64,000 nt of DNA from an uncultured Lachnospiraceae bacterium. GTDB lineage: Bacteria > Bacillota > Clostridia > Lachnospirales > Lachnospiraceae. Within the stretch, counting starts at the first letter, position 1, and each line of letters opens with the position of its first letter. The notes below the pieces were generated by a model, which saw only the letters and a list, made by a program, of their open reading frames with translations, was not told where the DNA came from and made no database searches. The stretch lies in contig CALWLN010000209.1 in NCBI GenBank assembly GCA_944381535.1, positions 1 to 64,000 of the forward strand. The letters are read 5' to 3'. This document shows positions 44,509 to 53,414 of the stretch, piece after piece. The translations under genes were made by a program, and so were the position numbers.

Positions 44509-46053
44509 TTACTTATTCGCCATAAATTCAGAGAACTGTCTCTGATACTCCTCGATATACTTGTCCAGTCCGGCGGCTTTTAATTCCTCAAGCACTGCCG
44601 GAAAATCTTCCTCATAGTTGCCAAAGCCAAAGGCAATGGGCTGGACTTTCTCCGTAACGATGGTACTGATGGCCGAAGACTCCACTTCCACCGGCGTTGA
44701 GTCAAACACAAAGCCGGACGTCTTGCTGATAATGGCTGTTTTGTCCATGTTCATGTATTCCTCGATCTCCGCCTCGTCATATTCTTCCGGTGAAAGGGGC
44801 TCATAGAACAAGGTTCTGTGCATCCAGGAAGCAAAAAATTCATCCTTCGTGATTGGCTGCGGAACGCCTGCCTCAGACAGCGTATAGTCTTCTCCTTCCA
44901 CGCCGTACAGACAGAACATGTAATTCTCTTTGCTCTCGTACATCCAGTTGAAGAATCTCAGCCAATGCTCTACATTTTCCTGATCCTCGGCAGAGATCGA
45001 CCATCCCCAGTCATAGTCCTTTACCAGAACGGTGGGCCCATCGTCCAGGGACAGATACTGAATATCCTCATCGCCGCCCTTGTAGTTATTCAGCTCCGTA
45101 TGCTTATAAATACGGTCAAGGGCGCCGGCGCCCATCAGGCAGTTCCCGCTTTGCCACGCGTTTTCATAAATCGTATAGTCGATCAGCTGATCCGGCTCTG
45201 TAAAGCCCATGGCGTACCAGTCTTCCAGGATCTTGCACAGTTCGCCAAAGTAATCGGATTCCAGCCAGCTGATCACCTCGTCGCTTTCGGGATCCGCCAG
45301 GTTAAAAGCCACGATGGAGGCCAGTCTGTCATTCTGGAAAATCTCGCCGTTGGGGGCGTACACACATTCCAGGCCCTTGCCGATGTGATCCATATTATAC
45401 AGGATCTCCATATCGGGGAATTCCGCCTTTACCGCCTTCACGGCCTCCACCAGATCGTCATAGTTCTCGATCTCGGAGACATCCCACCCCACCTTGTTCA
45501 AGATGTCGTTGCGGATCACGAAGTTGTCAAGCACTCCGCTGTAAGCGATGGCGCCCACCGGGAGAACCACAATATCGCCCTGATACTTTGAGGTCTCAAA
45601 TCCGTAATCCATACGGGCTTCCAGATAGGCGGGAGCCAGCTCCTCTATCATTTCCTCATCGATGGTGGCGAAGAATCCGCTCTTTCCCCAATTCGCGAAG
45701 TTGGGGCGCGTGATCGCGCTGTAGAACGCGAATTTTTCACCGGACGCAAGCATGGTTCCCACCTGATCCTCGGAGCCCCAGGGAAGAAATTCGATCTTCA
45801 TATCGATATTCAACTCTTCCAGGACCCTGTCGTGAAATTCATTCTCAAAAAATTCCGTGTTGCGGTCTCCTGCAGACCCGAACATGACCGCACGCAGTGA
45901 AACCGGCTCCTCTTTTTCGGCGTCCGGATCCTCCGAATCCCCGCCGCCCTCTTCTGTGTCACTGCCCGCGCCACCTTCCGTGCCGCCGCACCCCGCCAGC
46001 ATTCCAAATACCAAACCTAAGCAAAGCAACATCATTAGTAATTTTTTTCCCAT
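44509..46053 (-). CDS. Extracellular solute-binding lipoprotein (family 1, LipO/YtcQ-like)
   Basis: A 514-residue lipoprotein. The signal peptide ends in the lipobox MLAGC, followed by a long Gly/Ser/acidic linker. The mature part has the large CUT1-type binding-protein pattern (SLRAVMFGSAGDRNTEFFENEFHDRVLEELNIDMK). Its size matches LipO/YtcQ proteins, which work with LplB/YtcP permeases that lack a dedicated ATPase gene; none is present here. The ligand is probably an oligosaccharide. Confidence 0.87.
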   Translation of the reverse strand: MGKKLLMMLLCLGLVFGMLAGCGGTEGGAGSDTEEGGGDSEDPDAEKEEPVSLRAVMFGSAGDRNTEFFENEFHDRVLEELNIDMKIEFLPWGSEDQVGTMLASGEKFAFYSAITRPNFANWGKSGFFATIDEEMIEELAPAYLEARMDYGFETSKYQGDIVVLPVGAIAYSGVLDNFVIRNDILNKVGWDVSEIENYDDLVEAVKAVKAEFPDMEILYNMDHIGKGLECVYAPNGEIFQNDRLASIVAFNLADPESDEVISWLESDYFGELCKILEDWYAMGFTEPDQLIDYTIYENAWQSGNCLMGAGALDRIYKHTELNNYKGGDEDIQYLSLDDGPTVLVKDYDWGWSISAEDQENVEHWLRFFNWMYESKENYMFCLYGVEGEDYTLSEAGVPQPITKDEFFASWMHRTLFYEPLSPEEYDEAEIEEYMNMDKTAIISKTSGFVFDSTPVEVESSAISTIVTEKVQPIAFGFGNYEEDFPAVLEELKAAGLDKYIEEYQRQFSEFMANK

Positions 46054-46134
46054 AAATGAATCCTCCTTTTTTTATTTTCTATTTTTAGATTGTTCCGGGA
46101 AAAGAACAATGTAAAAACCTTATTCCAGGCGCGC

Positions 46135-47037
46135 TCATCCTTTCACGCCGCCCAGATTGATCCCTTTCACAAAATACTTTAATCCGCAGGGATAAAGTAT
46201 CACAACCGGGACGATCACCATTACCGCAATGGCCATCTTCGCCGTCTCCGCCGGAACCGAGGTATACGAATACGTACTCGCCAGCGAGGAGTCCTTCAAA
46301 AGCTCCATGGTGGAGGTCAGCATATCGTACAACAGCTTCTGCATGGTAGTGTGATCCGTATCCGTGATCAGCCACTTTGGCAGGAAAAAGTCATTCCAGA
46401 AGCCCAATACCCGAAACAGCGCGACAGTCGTGATCCCCGCTCTTGCCAGCGGAATGGATACTTTCAGAAAGATCTGGGAATGAGACGCGCCGTCCAGCTT
46501 CGCCGCTTCAATCAATTCTTCGGGGATCTCCCGGAAGTTTCCTCTCAGGATATACATATGCATAACACTGAACCCATAGGGGATGAACAGCGCCCATATA
46601 TTATTCTTCAGTCCATAATACTGGGTGCACAGGACGTACCAGGGAAGAACGCCCCCTGAAAATATGGACGTAAACCAGGCGATGAAGGACAGCGGCCTTG
46701 CGAACCGGAACACGGACTTTTTCTGGGACACGGCGTAGGCAAAGCATGTGGTGATCGTCACGCTGTATATGGTTCCCAGGATCGTCACCAGAATCGTCAT
46801 GATATAGGATCTTCCCAGCATTTTTCCTTTGTTGGCCAGCAGGAATTTATAGGTGTCCAGCGTGGGCTCCACGGGAAACAGGGAGTAACCGTTCCTCTGT
46901 ATGTAGACCTCGTCCGTCAATGAGGTGGACACCACCATCAGCAGCGGGAGCAGACACAGAACCGCCAGCACCGCCATGACGATATAACAGATCTTGCTCT
47001 CCTTCCTTGCCTTGTAATGTTTTTTCTTCTGATTCAT
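46135..47037 (-). CDS. Carbohydrate ABC transporter permease (YtcP/YesQ-like)
   Basis: A 300-residue CUT1 permease with six predicted membrane segments. The EAA loop reads EELIEAAKLDGASHSQIFLKVSIPLA, the site that contacts the ATPase. The N-terminus MNQKKKHYKARKESKICYIVMAVLAVLCLLPL gives the first helix. It pairs with the LplB-like permease encoded just upstream. Confidence 0.9.
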   Translation of the reverse strand: MNQKKKHYKARKESKICYIVMAVLAVLCLLPLLMVVSTSLTDEVYIQRNGYSLFPVEPTLDTYKFLLANKGKMLGRSYIMTILVTILGTIYSVTITTCFAYAVSQKKSVFRFARPLSFIAWFTSIFSGGVLPWYVLCTQYYGLKNNIWALFIPYGFSVMHMYILRGNFREIPEELIEAAKLDGASHSQIFLKVSIPLARAGITTVALFRVLGFWNDFFLPKWLITDTDHTTMQKLLYDMLTSTMELLKDSSLASTYSYTSVPAETAKMAIAVMVIVPVVILYPCGLKYFVKGINLGGVKG

Positions 47038-47052
47038 CTTCCGTACCCTCCC

Positions 47053-47973
47053 TTAAAACAATGCGTAATCCGGATTGATCCTTTTCGCGATCAGATTGGC
47101 GCTCAGCACCAGGATACATCCGAAGAAGGACTGGTATAAACTGACTGCGGAAGCCGTTCCGAAGTTCCCGCCCGTGCTGATACGGTAAACATAGGTTGCC
47201 AGGGTATCCGTAGTCTCAAGAATAAAGGGATTCATTTTCGTCATACCCATGATCTGCTCCATGCTTCCCCCCAGAATACCGCCGATGCTCAGAAGGAACA
47301 TCACCGCGATCGTAGGCTTCAGCAAGGGCAGCGTTATCGTCCATATCCTCTTCAGCCGGCTGGCGCCGTCGATCTCCGCCGCCTCATACAGACAGGGGTC
47401 GAAGCCGGTCATGGTGGCATAATATAAGATACTTCCATATCCAAACCCCTTCCACAGCGCCGCTATGATGATGATCGCCCACCAATACTGGGGATTCATG
47501 CTCCAGTCAATGGGTTCTCCCCCCAAAGACTGGATCAGCTGGTTGAGTAGTCCGGCCTTATCGTCCAGCAACACATCCGCCACAGTTCCGACTACGATCC
47601 AGGACAGAAAATACGGGAACAGCACGATGGTTTGGGTGAGCTTCCGGTATTTCTCATTATTGATCTCCGACAAGATGATCGCCACCACAACATCCAGCAC
47701 GGTTCCGATCAGGATCCCGCCCAGGTTAATGATGATGGTATTCCTGGTAGCTCTCATGGCGTTTTCCATATTCGCGAAAAGGATCCTAAAATTCTTCAGA
47801 CCCACAAACTCGCTGCCGAACAATCCGCCCTTATAAGTGTAATCCTCAAAGGCCATGTAAACCCCGCCAATCGGGATGTACGAAAACATGATCAAGAAAA
47901 CGAAACCAAACAGTGCCAGCACATAGAAAAAATAATTCTTTCTGATCTCCTGCCATAGACTTTGTTTCTTCAT
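47053..47973 (-). CDS. Carbohydrate ABC transporter permease (LplB-like)
   Basis: A 306-residue LplB-type CUT1 permease. MFSYIPIGGVYMAFEDYTYKGG follows the first helix, and the EAA loop reads CLYEAAEIDGASRLKRIWTITLPLL. It is the first gene of the permease-permease-binding protein-EEP operon, divergent from the sensor/YesN/YesM genes, the usual arrangement in Lachnospiraceae polysaccharide loci. Confidence 0.9.
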   Translation of the reverse strand: MKKQSLWQEIRKNYFFYVLALFGFVFLIMFSYIPIGGVYMAFEDYTYKGGLFGSEFVGLKNFRILFANMENAMRATRNTIIINLGGILIGTVLDVVVAIILSEINNEKYRKLTQTIVLFPYFLSWIVVGTVADVLLDDKAGLLNQLIQSLGGEPIDWSMNPQYWWAIIIIAALWKGFGYGSILYYATMTGFDPCLYEAAEIDGASRLKRIWTITLPLLKPTIAVMFLLSIGGILGGSMEQIMGMTKMNPFILETTDTLATYVYRISTGGNFGTASAVSLYQSFFGCILVLSANLIAKRINPDYALF

Positions 47974-48063
47974 CGTTCCTTCTTTCCCCCTTTTTACGTT
48001 TTTTATGTGGAATGCTTTTCTTTAGAGGTATTCTAGCAAGACCGGATACGCCTTTCAAGCACC

Positions 48064-48212
48064 CTATCCTGTTAATCAGGAACGAATTCTGCTATCCTTG
48101 CAGGATACGGTCAAAGATTTTGGACCGGATAAAGCCCCGCATCTCACAGGCCGGAAGCCCCCGTCCAAAAAGCATCTTATCCTGCTACTTTGGAACAAAT
48201 TCTGCTGTCTTT
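48064..48212. repeat. Pair of 36-bp direct repeats, candidate regulator sites
   Basis: Two words at 48064-48099 and 48177-48212 share 27 of 36 bases, including TATCCTG, GGAAC and AATTCTGCT. They start 113 bp apart in the 352-bp divergent region between the ABC operon and the two-component genes. They are likely binding sites of the YesN-type regulator encoded downstream. A short hairpin (GGTC...GACC near 48110-48124) lies between them. No gene was seen in this gap. Confidence 0.5.
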
Positions 48213-48243
48213 TTTTCGTGAACCTTTTTCCAGCAAAATTTCC

Positions 48244-48272
48244 TTGAAATAACATTTTGATAACTATAGAAT
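48244..48272 (+). promoter_or_regulatory. Promoter of the sensor/YesN/YesM operon
   Basis: Plus-strand -35 TTGAAA (48244-48249), a 17-base spacer and -10 TAGAAT (48267-48272), followed about 30 bases later by the AAGGAG of the first gene. Confidence 0.6.
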
Positions 48273-48325
48273 AGATAATAGAAAGATAAGATTAGGAAGC
48301 GAATCAGACAAGGAGATCTTAATTT

Positions 48326-49270
48326 ATGTTTCACCTGTTAAAAAGAAAATACGCAAGACTATTGCTTTTACCCGTAACAATCGTTTTTCTGCTTTACAGC
48401 TTTGCGGTCCTCTCCCTCTACTGTAATCTCCTGGAAAACGATTATAACGAGAAAATCCGTTATTTTGGCGAGCAACAGGCCTCCAATGTCCAAAAGAGCC
48501 TCCGGCTGGTGGAGCTTAACATGAAAATGTTTTTTTCAGAACTGGATATTGCGGAGGACGAGTTCTATATGCAGTATAATCTCAGCAACGGACTAAAAAA
48601 ATTTAAAGGCATCAACCTGGATATTTCCACCATATATCTGGCAAGTCCGGATTCTTCGTCTGCGCTTCTTCTTAATGAATTCCGGCAGATCAAGGATAAC
48701 GACTCTCTGCTGACACAATATCCGGAATTATTTTGCGATCCCTCCGAAGAACCGCAATGGTATTATCTCAAATACAAGGATCCTTCCATGGATTCCCTTC
48801 TCTGCCTGCAGTCTGCCGCAGTGGTCCAGAATGGCGATTACTATACGCTGGGAATCGTGATCCCCACAACCGCCATACTGCCTACCGTTACCGTTGTCTC
48901 GGATCATACCGGCGTTTTCTCGGATTTTATCACCGAGACGGCGCTCCTTGCGGACAGTGACGCCATACTGCCCATGGATGCGGCAGAAGGGTCTTCCGAA
49001 TCTACCGGTTCTTCCGCTATGCAGTCCTCGGAATATGTTTCCAGCAGGATCGGGACCTCCCCCTTTACCCTGCGCATACGATTTTCCAACAGCGCCATGA
49101 ATAAAATGCTGCTGTCCTTTTTCCTTGGTATGTGCGCCATCTGCATCATCCTGTTTTTGGCGGCTTACCTTACGCAAAAGCTTTTTATCAAAAAAATAGC
49201 CTGCGCTTTGCAGACTCTGTCTCATCAGTTTTCAACGTTTCTTGATACCAAGGACAACACACCCATGTAA
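48326..49270 (+). CDS. Membrane sensor protein lacking a kinase domain
   Basis: A 314-residue protein with one N-terminal membrane helix (about 11-31), a roughly 230-residue extracellular domain and a second helix (about 262-284), ending shortly after the start of a HAMP-like segment. This is the sensor half of a YesM-type kinase: no dimerisation helix, His or ATPase domain follows. It has a good start (AAGGAG, 9 bases) and begins the operon with YesN and YesM, so it may be an accessory ligand sensor or a truncated paralogue. Confidence 0.7.
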   Translation: MFHLLKRKYARLLLLPVTIVFLLYSFAVLSLYCNLLENDYNEKIRYFGEQQASNVQKSLRLVELNMKMFFSELDIAEDEFYMQYNLSNGLKKFKGINLDISTIYLASPDSSSALLLNEFRQIKDNDSLLTQYPELFCDPSEEPQWYYLKYKDPSMDSLLCLQSAAVVQNGDYYTLGIVIPTTAILPTVTVVSDHTGVFSDFITETALLADSDAILPMDAAEGSSESTGSSAMQSSEYVSSRIGTSPFTLRIRFSNSAMNKMLLSFFLGMCAICIILFLAAYLTQKLFIKKIACALQTLSHQFSTFLDTKDNTPM

Positions 49271-49290
49271 AAAATGAGGAAGACGGATCT

Positions 49291-50895
49291 ATGTATAAAC
49301 TTTTGATCGTGGATGACGAACCTCTCGTAAGAGAAGGACTTAGAGAATCAATCTCCTGGGAAGATTACGGATTTACCGTGGTGGGGGAAGCCTCCAACGG
49401 CGCGGAGGCTCTTGCCCGGATGGCGGACGCTCAGCCGGATGTGATCATTACCGATATGCGCATGGGGGTGATGGATGGGCTGAACCTGATCCACTCTGTC
49501 AAAAAGGATTATCCAAGGGTGCAGATCGTGATCTTAACCGCCTACAATGAGTTTACCTATGCAAAAGCCGCCATTGACAACGATGTTTTTTCCTATATCT
49601 CCAAGCCTGCCCTGAACGAAGAGATCATTTCCGTTTTCTGCCGCCTCCGGGAGAAGATGGATGAGGAGCTGCGCATCAAGGACCAGCTTTCGTCCTACCA
49701 AAATTACCGTACCGACGAACTGCTGCTGCAGCTTTTGCTCAATCCCAAGCCGTCAAAGGAAAGCATTTGCAACTTTACCAGATGTCTGGGCTCTCCTGAA
49801 AAAAAGGATTATTTTATCGCTCTGCTGGAAATTGAAGCCGACAAACAGACGGCTTATACGCCCCACACACAGCATCTTTCGCTGGTGCTTGGCGAGCGGC
49901 TCGACTATCATCTGAGCATCAGCAAGAACTGCATCTGCAGGTCCAACCTCTCCCTCATGGATACCGCCCTTTTAGTTTTTACGGAGAGCCACGATTTTCA
50001 GCAGCAGATTCTTTTCCTTAAGGATATCAGCGAGTATTTTTCCCGCACGGCAGATACTGCCCTTACCATCGGCGTAAGCGCCACCTTCCGGAATCTTTCA
50101 TCCATTCACCAGGCGTATACCCAGGCGCAGAAAGCGGTTGCCGCCAAATCCCGAGCCGGCAGGGGGAAAATCATCGACTATATGGAGATCAGCGGCCTGT
50201 CCACGAAAACTCCCGCCTTGTCCATAGCGGAAATCAATGAGATCATAGGCAACCTGGTGGGCGGTGAGGAACGGCAGGTCAAGCTTGCGGTCAACAAATA
50301 TTTTGACAGCCTGCATAACCGGATCGTGAATCTTCAGATCGTAAGATCCAATATCACGGAGCTGACCACAGCCGCTCTCCAGCGGGTATTCAGCAATTCC
50401 TATACCCTGCAACTTGTATTCGGAAGGGATATCCGACCCGCCTCGGATATTCAGAAATTATCCACCACAGCGGAAATACGAACTTATACCCTTGCGTTTT
50501 TTGAAAGGATCCTGCTGAATGTCCAATGTATGAAAAACCTTCAGATCTCTCTGAAGCAATACAGTCCCATCGTAAACGACGCCATCGCATACATTACCGC
50601 GAATTACGCAAAGGACATCAAGATCGCGGACGTCGCCGCCCAGCTGCACATTTCCGAATCCCGGCTGATGCATCTGTTTAAGCACGAAACCGGGAAAACC
50701 TTCAATAATTTCCTGGCGGAATACCGGGTGCGGCTGGCAGAAACCATTATGAAATCCGGGCACTACAAAATCTATGAAATATCGGACCTGGTAGGATACA
50801 AGAATCCCATTACCTTCCGGAAGGCCTTTTACAAGATCGTAGGCTCCATCCCCTCCAAATATAAACAGCAAGGAGCGCCAGATGAACTATCATAA
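49291..50895 (+). CDS. YesN-type response regulator with AraC DNA-binding domain
   Basis: A 534-residue regulator. The receiver domain starts MYKLLIVDDEPLVREGL, with phosphoacceptor Asp55 in VIITDMRMGVMDG. A roughly 300-residue middle region follows. The C-terminal AraC pair is IKIADVAAQLHISESRLMHLFKHETGKTFNNFL and ISDLVGYKNPITFRKAFYKIVGSIPSKYK. It overlaps the kinase gene by 14 bp. Its targets are probably the ABC operon opposite and the repeats at 48064-48212. Confidence 0.92.
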   Translation: MYKLLIVDDEPLVREGLRESISWEDYGFTVVGEASNGAEALARMADAQPDVIITDMRMGVMDGLNLIHSVKKDYPRVQIVILTAYNEFTYAKAAIDNDVFSYISKPALNEEIISVFCRLREKMDEELRIKDQLSSYQNYRTDELLLQLLLNPKPSKESICNFTRCLGSPEKKDYFIALLEIEADKQTAYTPHTQHLSLVLGERLDYHLSISKNCICRSNLSLMDTALLVFTESHDFQQQILFLKDISEYFSRTADTALTIGVSATFRNLSSIHQAYTQAQKAVAAKSRAGRGKIIDYMEISGLSTKTPALSIAEINEIIGNLVGGEERQVKLAVNKYFDSLHNRIVNLQIVRSNITELTTAALQRVFSNSYTLQLVFGRDIRPASDIQKLSTTAEIRTYTLAFFERILLNVQCMKNLQISLKQYSPIVNDAIAYITANYAKDIKIADVAAQLHISESRLMHLFKHETGKTFNNFLAEYRVRLAETIMKSGHYKIYEISDLVGYKNPITFRKAFYKIVGSIPSKYKQQGAPDELS

Positions 50896-52570
50896 CATAC
50901 ATATCCGCCGTTTTATCATTTTGTATATTGTCTGCTTCGGGTTATTCAGTTCTCTTCTGATCACCTTGTTCGCATACTTTTTCGGACTCGCAACGATTCA
51001 GAAGAACTACACAAAAAATTATGTGCGCGCAACCTTTCAGACTTTTGACACCGACATGACAGCCCTGGTAAAACGGAACAATACCGTACTTTTTAATATT
51101 TCATCAAACAGAGTTCTTCTGGACACCCTGCTGAACACCGAGCTAAGTCCGCAGGAGCAACAGAACGCGGTACAGTCTCTTCTGGAAGAGATCCTTGACG
51201 GCTATGATGAGATCCGGCAGATCGACATCATTTTTCCAACCTCGCAGCGGTATTCTTATGTGGCCCCGCCCTCTGACGAAGAGTCCCGGCTGCCTTTACC
51301 CTCCGACGACTTTCTGTCCGGCCTTTCGGACAGGACACTCAACCTGTTCGACAACTGCATTTTTTACAAGACAGGCAGCCCCTGTCTTGTATTTGGGCGG
51401 AACACCGGCATCGGTTCCATTCTTTTATATCTGGATGAAACCGCTGTCAGCAGCTTATATGAGTCCAGCTCTCTGAAAAACAGCATCATATTTTTATCAA
51501 ATGAGGGCAGGATCATCTCCTGTTCCGATATAAACTACATCGGTCTTCCTTCTTCGCTTCATTTTACCGCTTCCCAGGAAAGCCCGCTGTATACCTCTTC
51601 CGTGGAGATCCCTGCCCTGGGAGAAAATCTGGAGCTAACCTATATCCTGTCCAACAAGGATCTATACCAGACCATCGGAACATTGAACCGCTTCCTTCTG
51701 CTGTCGCTTTTTTCAGCTGTGATCGTATGCCTGTTCCTGGTTCTTTTGGTATCGAAGAAGTTGATCAACAATATCCGCTCCCTTCGGAAAAATCTCGTTC
51801 TTTTTTCCAAGGACTACACGCATACCTTCAGCTTCGCAAAGCACAGCGAACTGGAAGAACTGGAATGGCAATTCATCAAGATGTCCGACCGGATACGGAT
51901 CTTGATCCAAAATATCGAAAAGGAGCGGGAACAGAAACGGATCGCCGAGTTAAGGGCGCTGCAGTCCCAGATTAATCCTCATTTTATTTACAACTCCATC
52001 GATGCCATCAGCTGGATGGCAAAGCTGAAAAAGCCTTATGCGGATATCGAAAAGCTCTCCTACCATCTTGGCATGTTTTTCCGGCTGGGTCTCCATAAGG
52101 GGGAAAATGTCATAACCATTGCGGAGGAGCTGCAGCATGTGAGAAGTTACCTTGAGATCGAGCGCATCCGCTTTCCCAACCTGTTTGACGTAAAGATCGA
52201 GGCAGACCCAGAGGTCCTGAACTATAAAATCATCAAGATCATCCTGCAGCCCCTAGTGGAGAACGCGATCAATCACGGTTTTCGAGATATAAATTACAAG
52301 GGTCTCATCACCATACGAATTGCGGCGGCCCCCGACGCGTCTGAATTTCTGCGCTTTGAAGTAAACGACAACGGCAGAGGGATGGATTATTCCGGTTCCT
52401 CCTTACCGCAGAGCAACAACAAAAGCGGCGGTTATGGGCTGGTAAACGTCAACGAGCGGCTGATCATGGAATATGGCAGCGAATCTGCCATTTCCTTTCA
52501 GAGCGGCCCGGATACCGGTACCACGGTTTCCTTCCTCATTCGAAAAGGTTTGATCCATACCGTTCCATGA
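50882..52570 (+). CDS. YesM-type sensor histidine kinase
   Basis: A 562-residue kinase with two membrane helices flanking an extracellular sensor, a HAMP linker, and the His_kinase motif ALQSQINPHFIYNSIDAISW with its phospho-His. The ATPase domain contains LVENAINHGF (N box), NDNGRGM (G1) and GGYGLVNVNERL (G2). It signals to the overlapping YesN gene product, probably in response to extracellular sugar. Confidence 0.93.
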   Translation: MNYHNIHIRRFIILYIVCFGLFSSLLITLFAYFFGLATIQKNYTKNYVRATFQTFDTDMTALVKRNNTVLFNISSNRVLLDTLLNTELSPQEQQNAVQSLLEEILDGYDEIRQIDIIFPTSQRYSYVAPPSDEESRLPLPSDDFLSGLSDRTLNLFDNCIFYKTGSPCLVFGRNTGIGSILLYLDETAVSSLYESSSLKNSIIFLSNEGRIISCSDINYIGLPSSLHFTASQESPLYTSSVEIPALGENLELTYILSNKDLYQTIGTLNRFLLLSLFSAVIVCLFLVLLVSKKLINNIRSLRKNLVLFSKDYTHTFSFAKHSELEELEWQFIKMSDRIRILIQNIEKEREQKRIAELRALQSQINPHFIYNSIDAISWMAKLKKPYADIEKLSYHLGMFFRLGLHKGENVITIAEELQHVRSYLEIERIRFPNLFDVKIEADPEVLNYKIIKIILQPLVENAINHGFRDINYKGLITIRIAAAPDASEFLRFEVNDNGRGMDYSGSSLPQSNNKSGGYGLVNVNERLIMEYGSESAISFQSGPDTGTTVSFLIRKGLIHTVP

Positions 52571-52648
52571 ACAACCGGAACGAAAGCTGAAACACCCAAA
52601 AACTTATCAGACACGCCGCCGGTCATGGGCGGCGGAAAGGAGCACAAG

Positions 52649-53359
52649 ATGAGAGACATTACAGATCTGCACACGCACACCATTGCCAGCGAACATGCCT
52701 ACAGCACCATCCGGGAAATGATCCAGGCGGCAGACCGGACGGGTCTGGAAGTTCTAGGTTTTACAGAACATGCGGAAAGCTGTTCTCACTTTTATTTTAC
52801 CAATATGAGAATCATCCCCAGAGAGCAGATGGGAATCACGATTCTGCGCGGGGTGGAAGCAAATATCATCAATCATGGTGGACATGTGGATCTTCCCGAT
52901 TCCATCCTGTCCCAGCTGGACGTGGTAATCGCCAGTATGCATATGAGTCATATCAAACCCGGATCGCCGGAAGAAAACACCCGGGCCTATTTAAGTGCCA
53001 TGAAAAATCCATATGTGCATGTGATTGGGCACCCGGATGACAGCCGTTTCCCGGTAGACTACAAAGAATTAGCTTACGGCGCAAAACAGTACGGTACGCT
53101 TCTGGAGATAAATAATCATTCCCTTTCCCCCACCGGCACACGGGATACCGGGTGCGCAAAAGAAAATTATCAGATCATGCTGGAGCACTGCAAAGCATAT
53201 GAAACCTCGGTCATTATGGGGTCTGACGCGCATATAGACGTTGAGGTGGGAGATCACAACGAAGCGACAAAGATACTGGAAGCGTCCAATTTCCCGGCAG
53301 AGCTGGTCGTAAACAGCAATAAAAAATTACTGAAAAAGTTTATACCAAATTGTCCCTAA
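52649..53359 (+). CDS. PHP-domain phosphoesterase (YcdX-like)
   Basis: A 236-residue PHP protein starting MRDITDLHTHTIASEHAYST. The four PHP metal motifs are visible: DLHTH, GFTEHAES, IGHPDDSRFP and MGSDAHI. YcdX-type members hydrolyse small phosphate esters with three metal ions. AAAGGAG precedes this start; an upstream ATG has no site. It lies 79 bp after the kinase gene and may be the last gene of that operon. It converges with apbE. Confidence 0.85.
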   Translation: MRDITDLHTHTIASEHAYSTIREMIQAADRTGLEVLGFTEHAESCSHFYFTNMRIIPREQMGITILRGVEANIINHGGHVDLPDSILSQLDVVIASMHMSHIKPGSPEENTRAYLSAMKNPYVHVIGHPDDSRFPVDYKELAYGAKQYGTLLEINNHSLSPTGTRDTGCAKENYQIMLEHCKAYETSVIMGSDAHIDVEVGDHNEATKILEASNFPAELVVNSNKKLLKKFIPNCP

Positions 53360-53414
53360 TCCTCATCTTACTATATTTAATATTTAAACATTTGAACTAT
53401 TATGTATTACTTTT

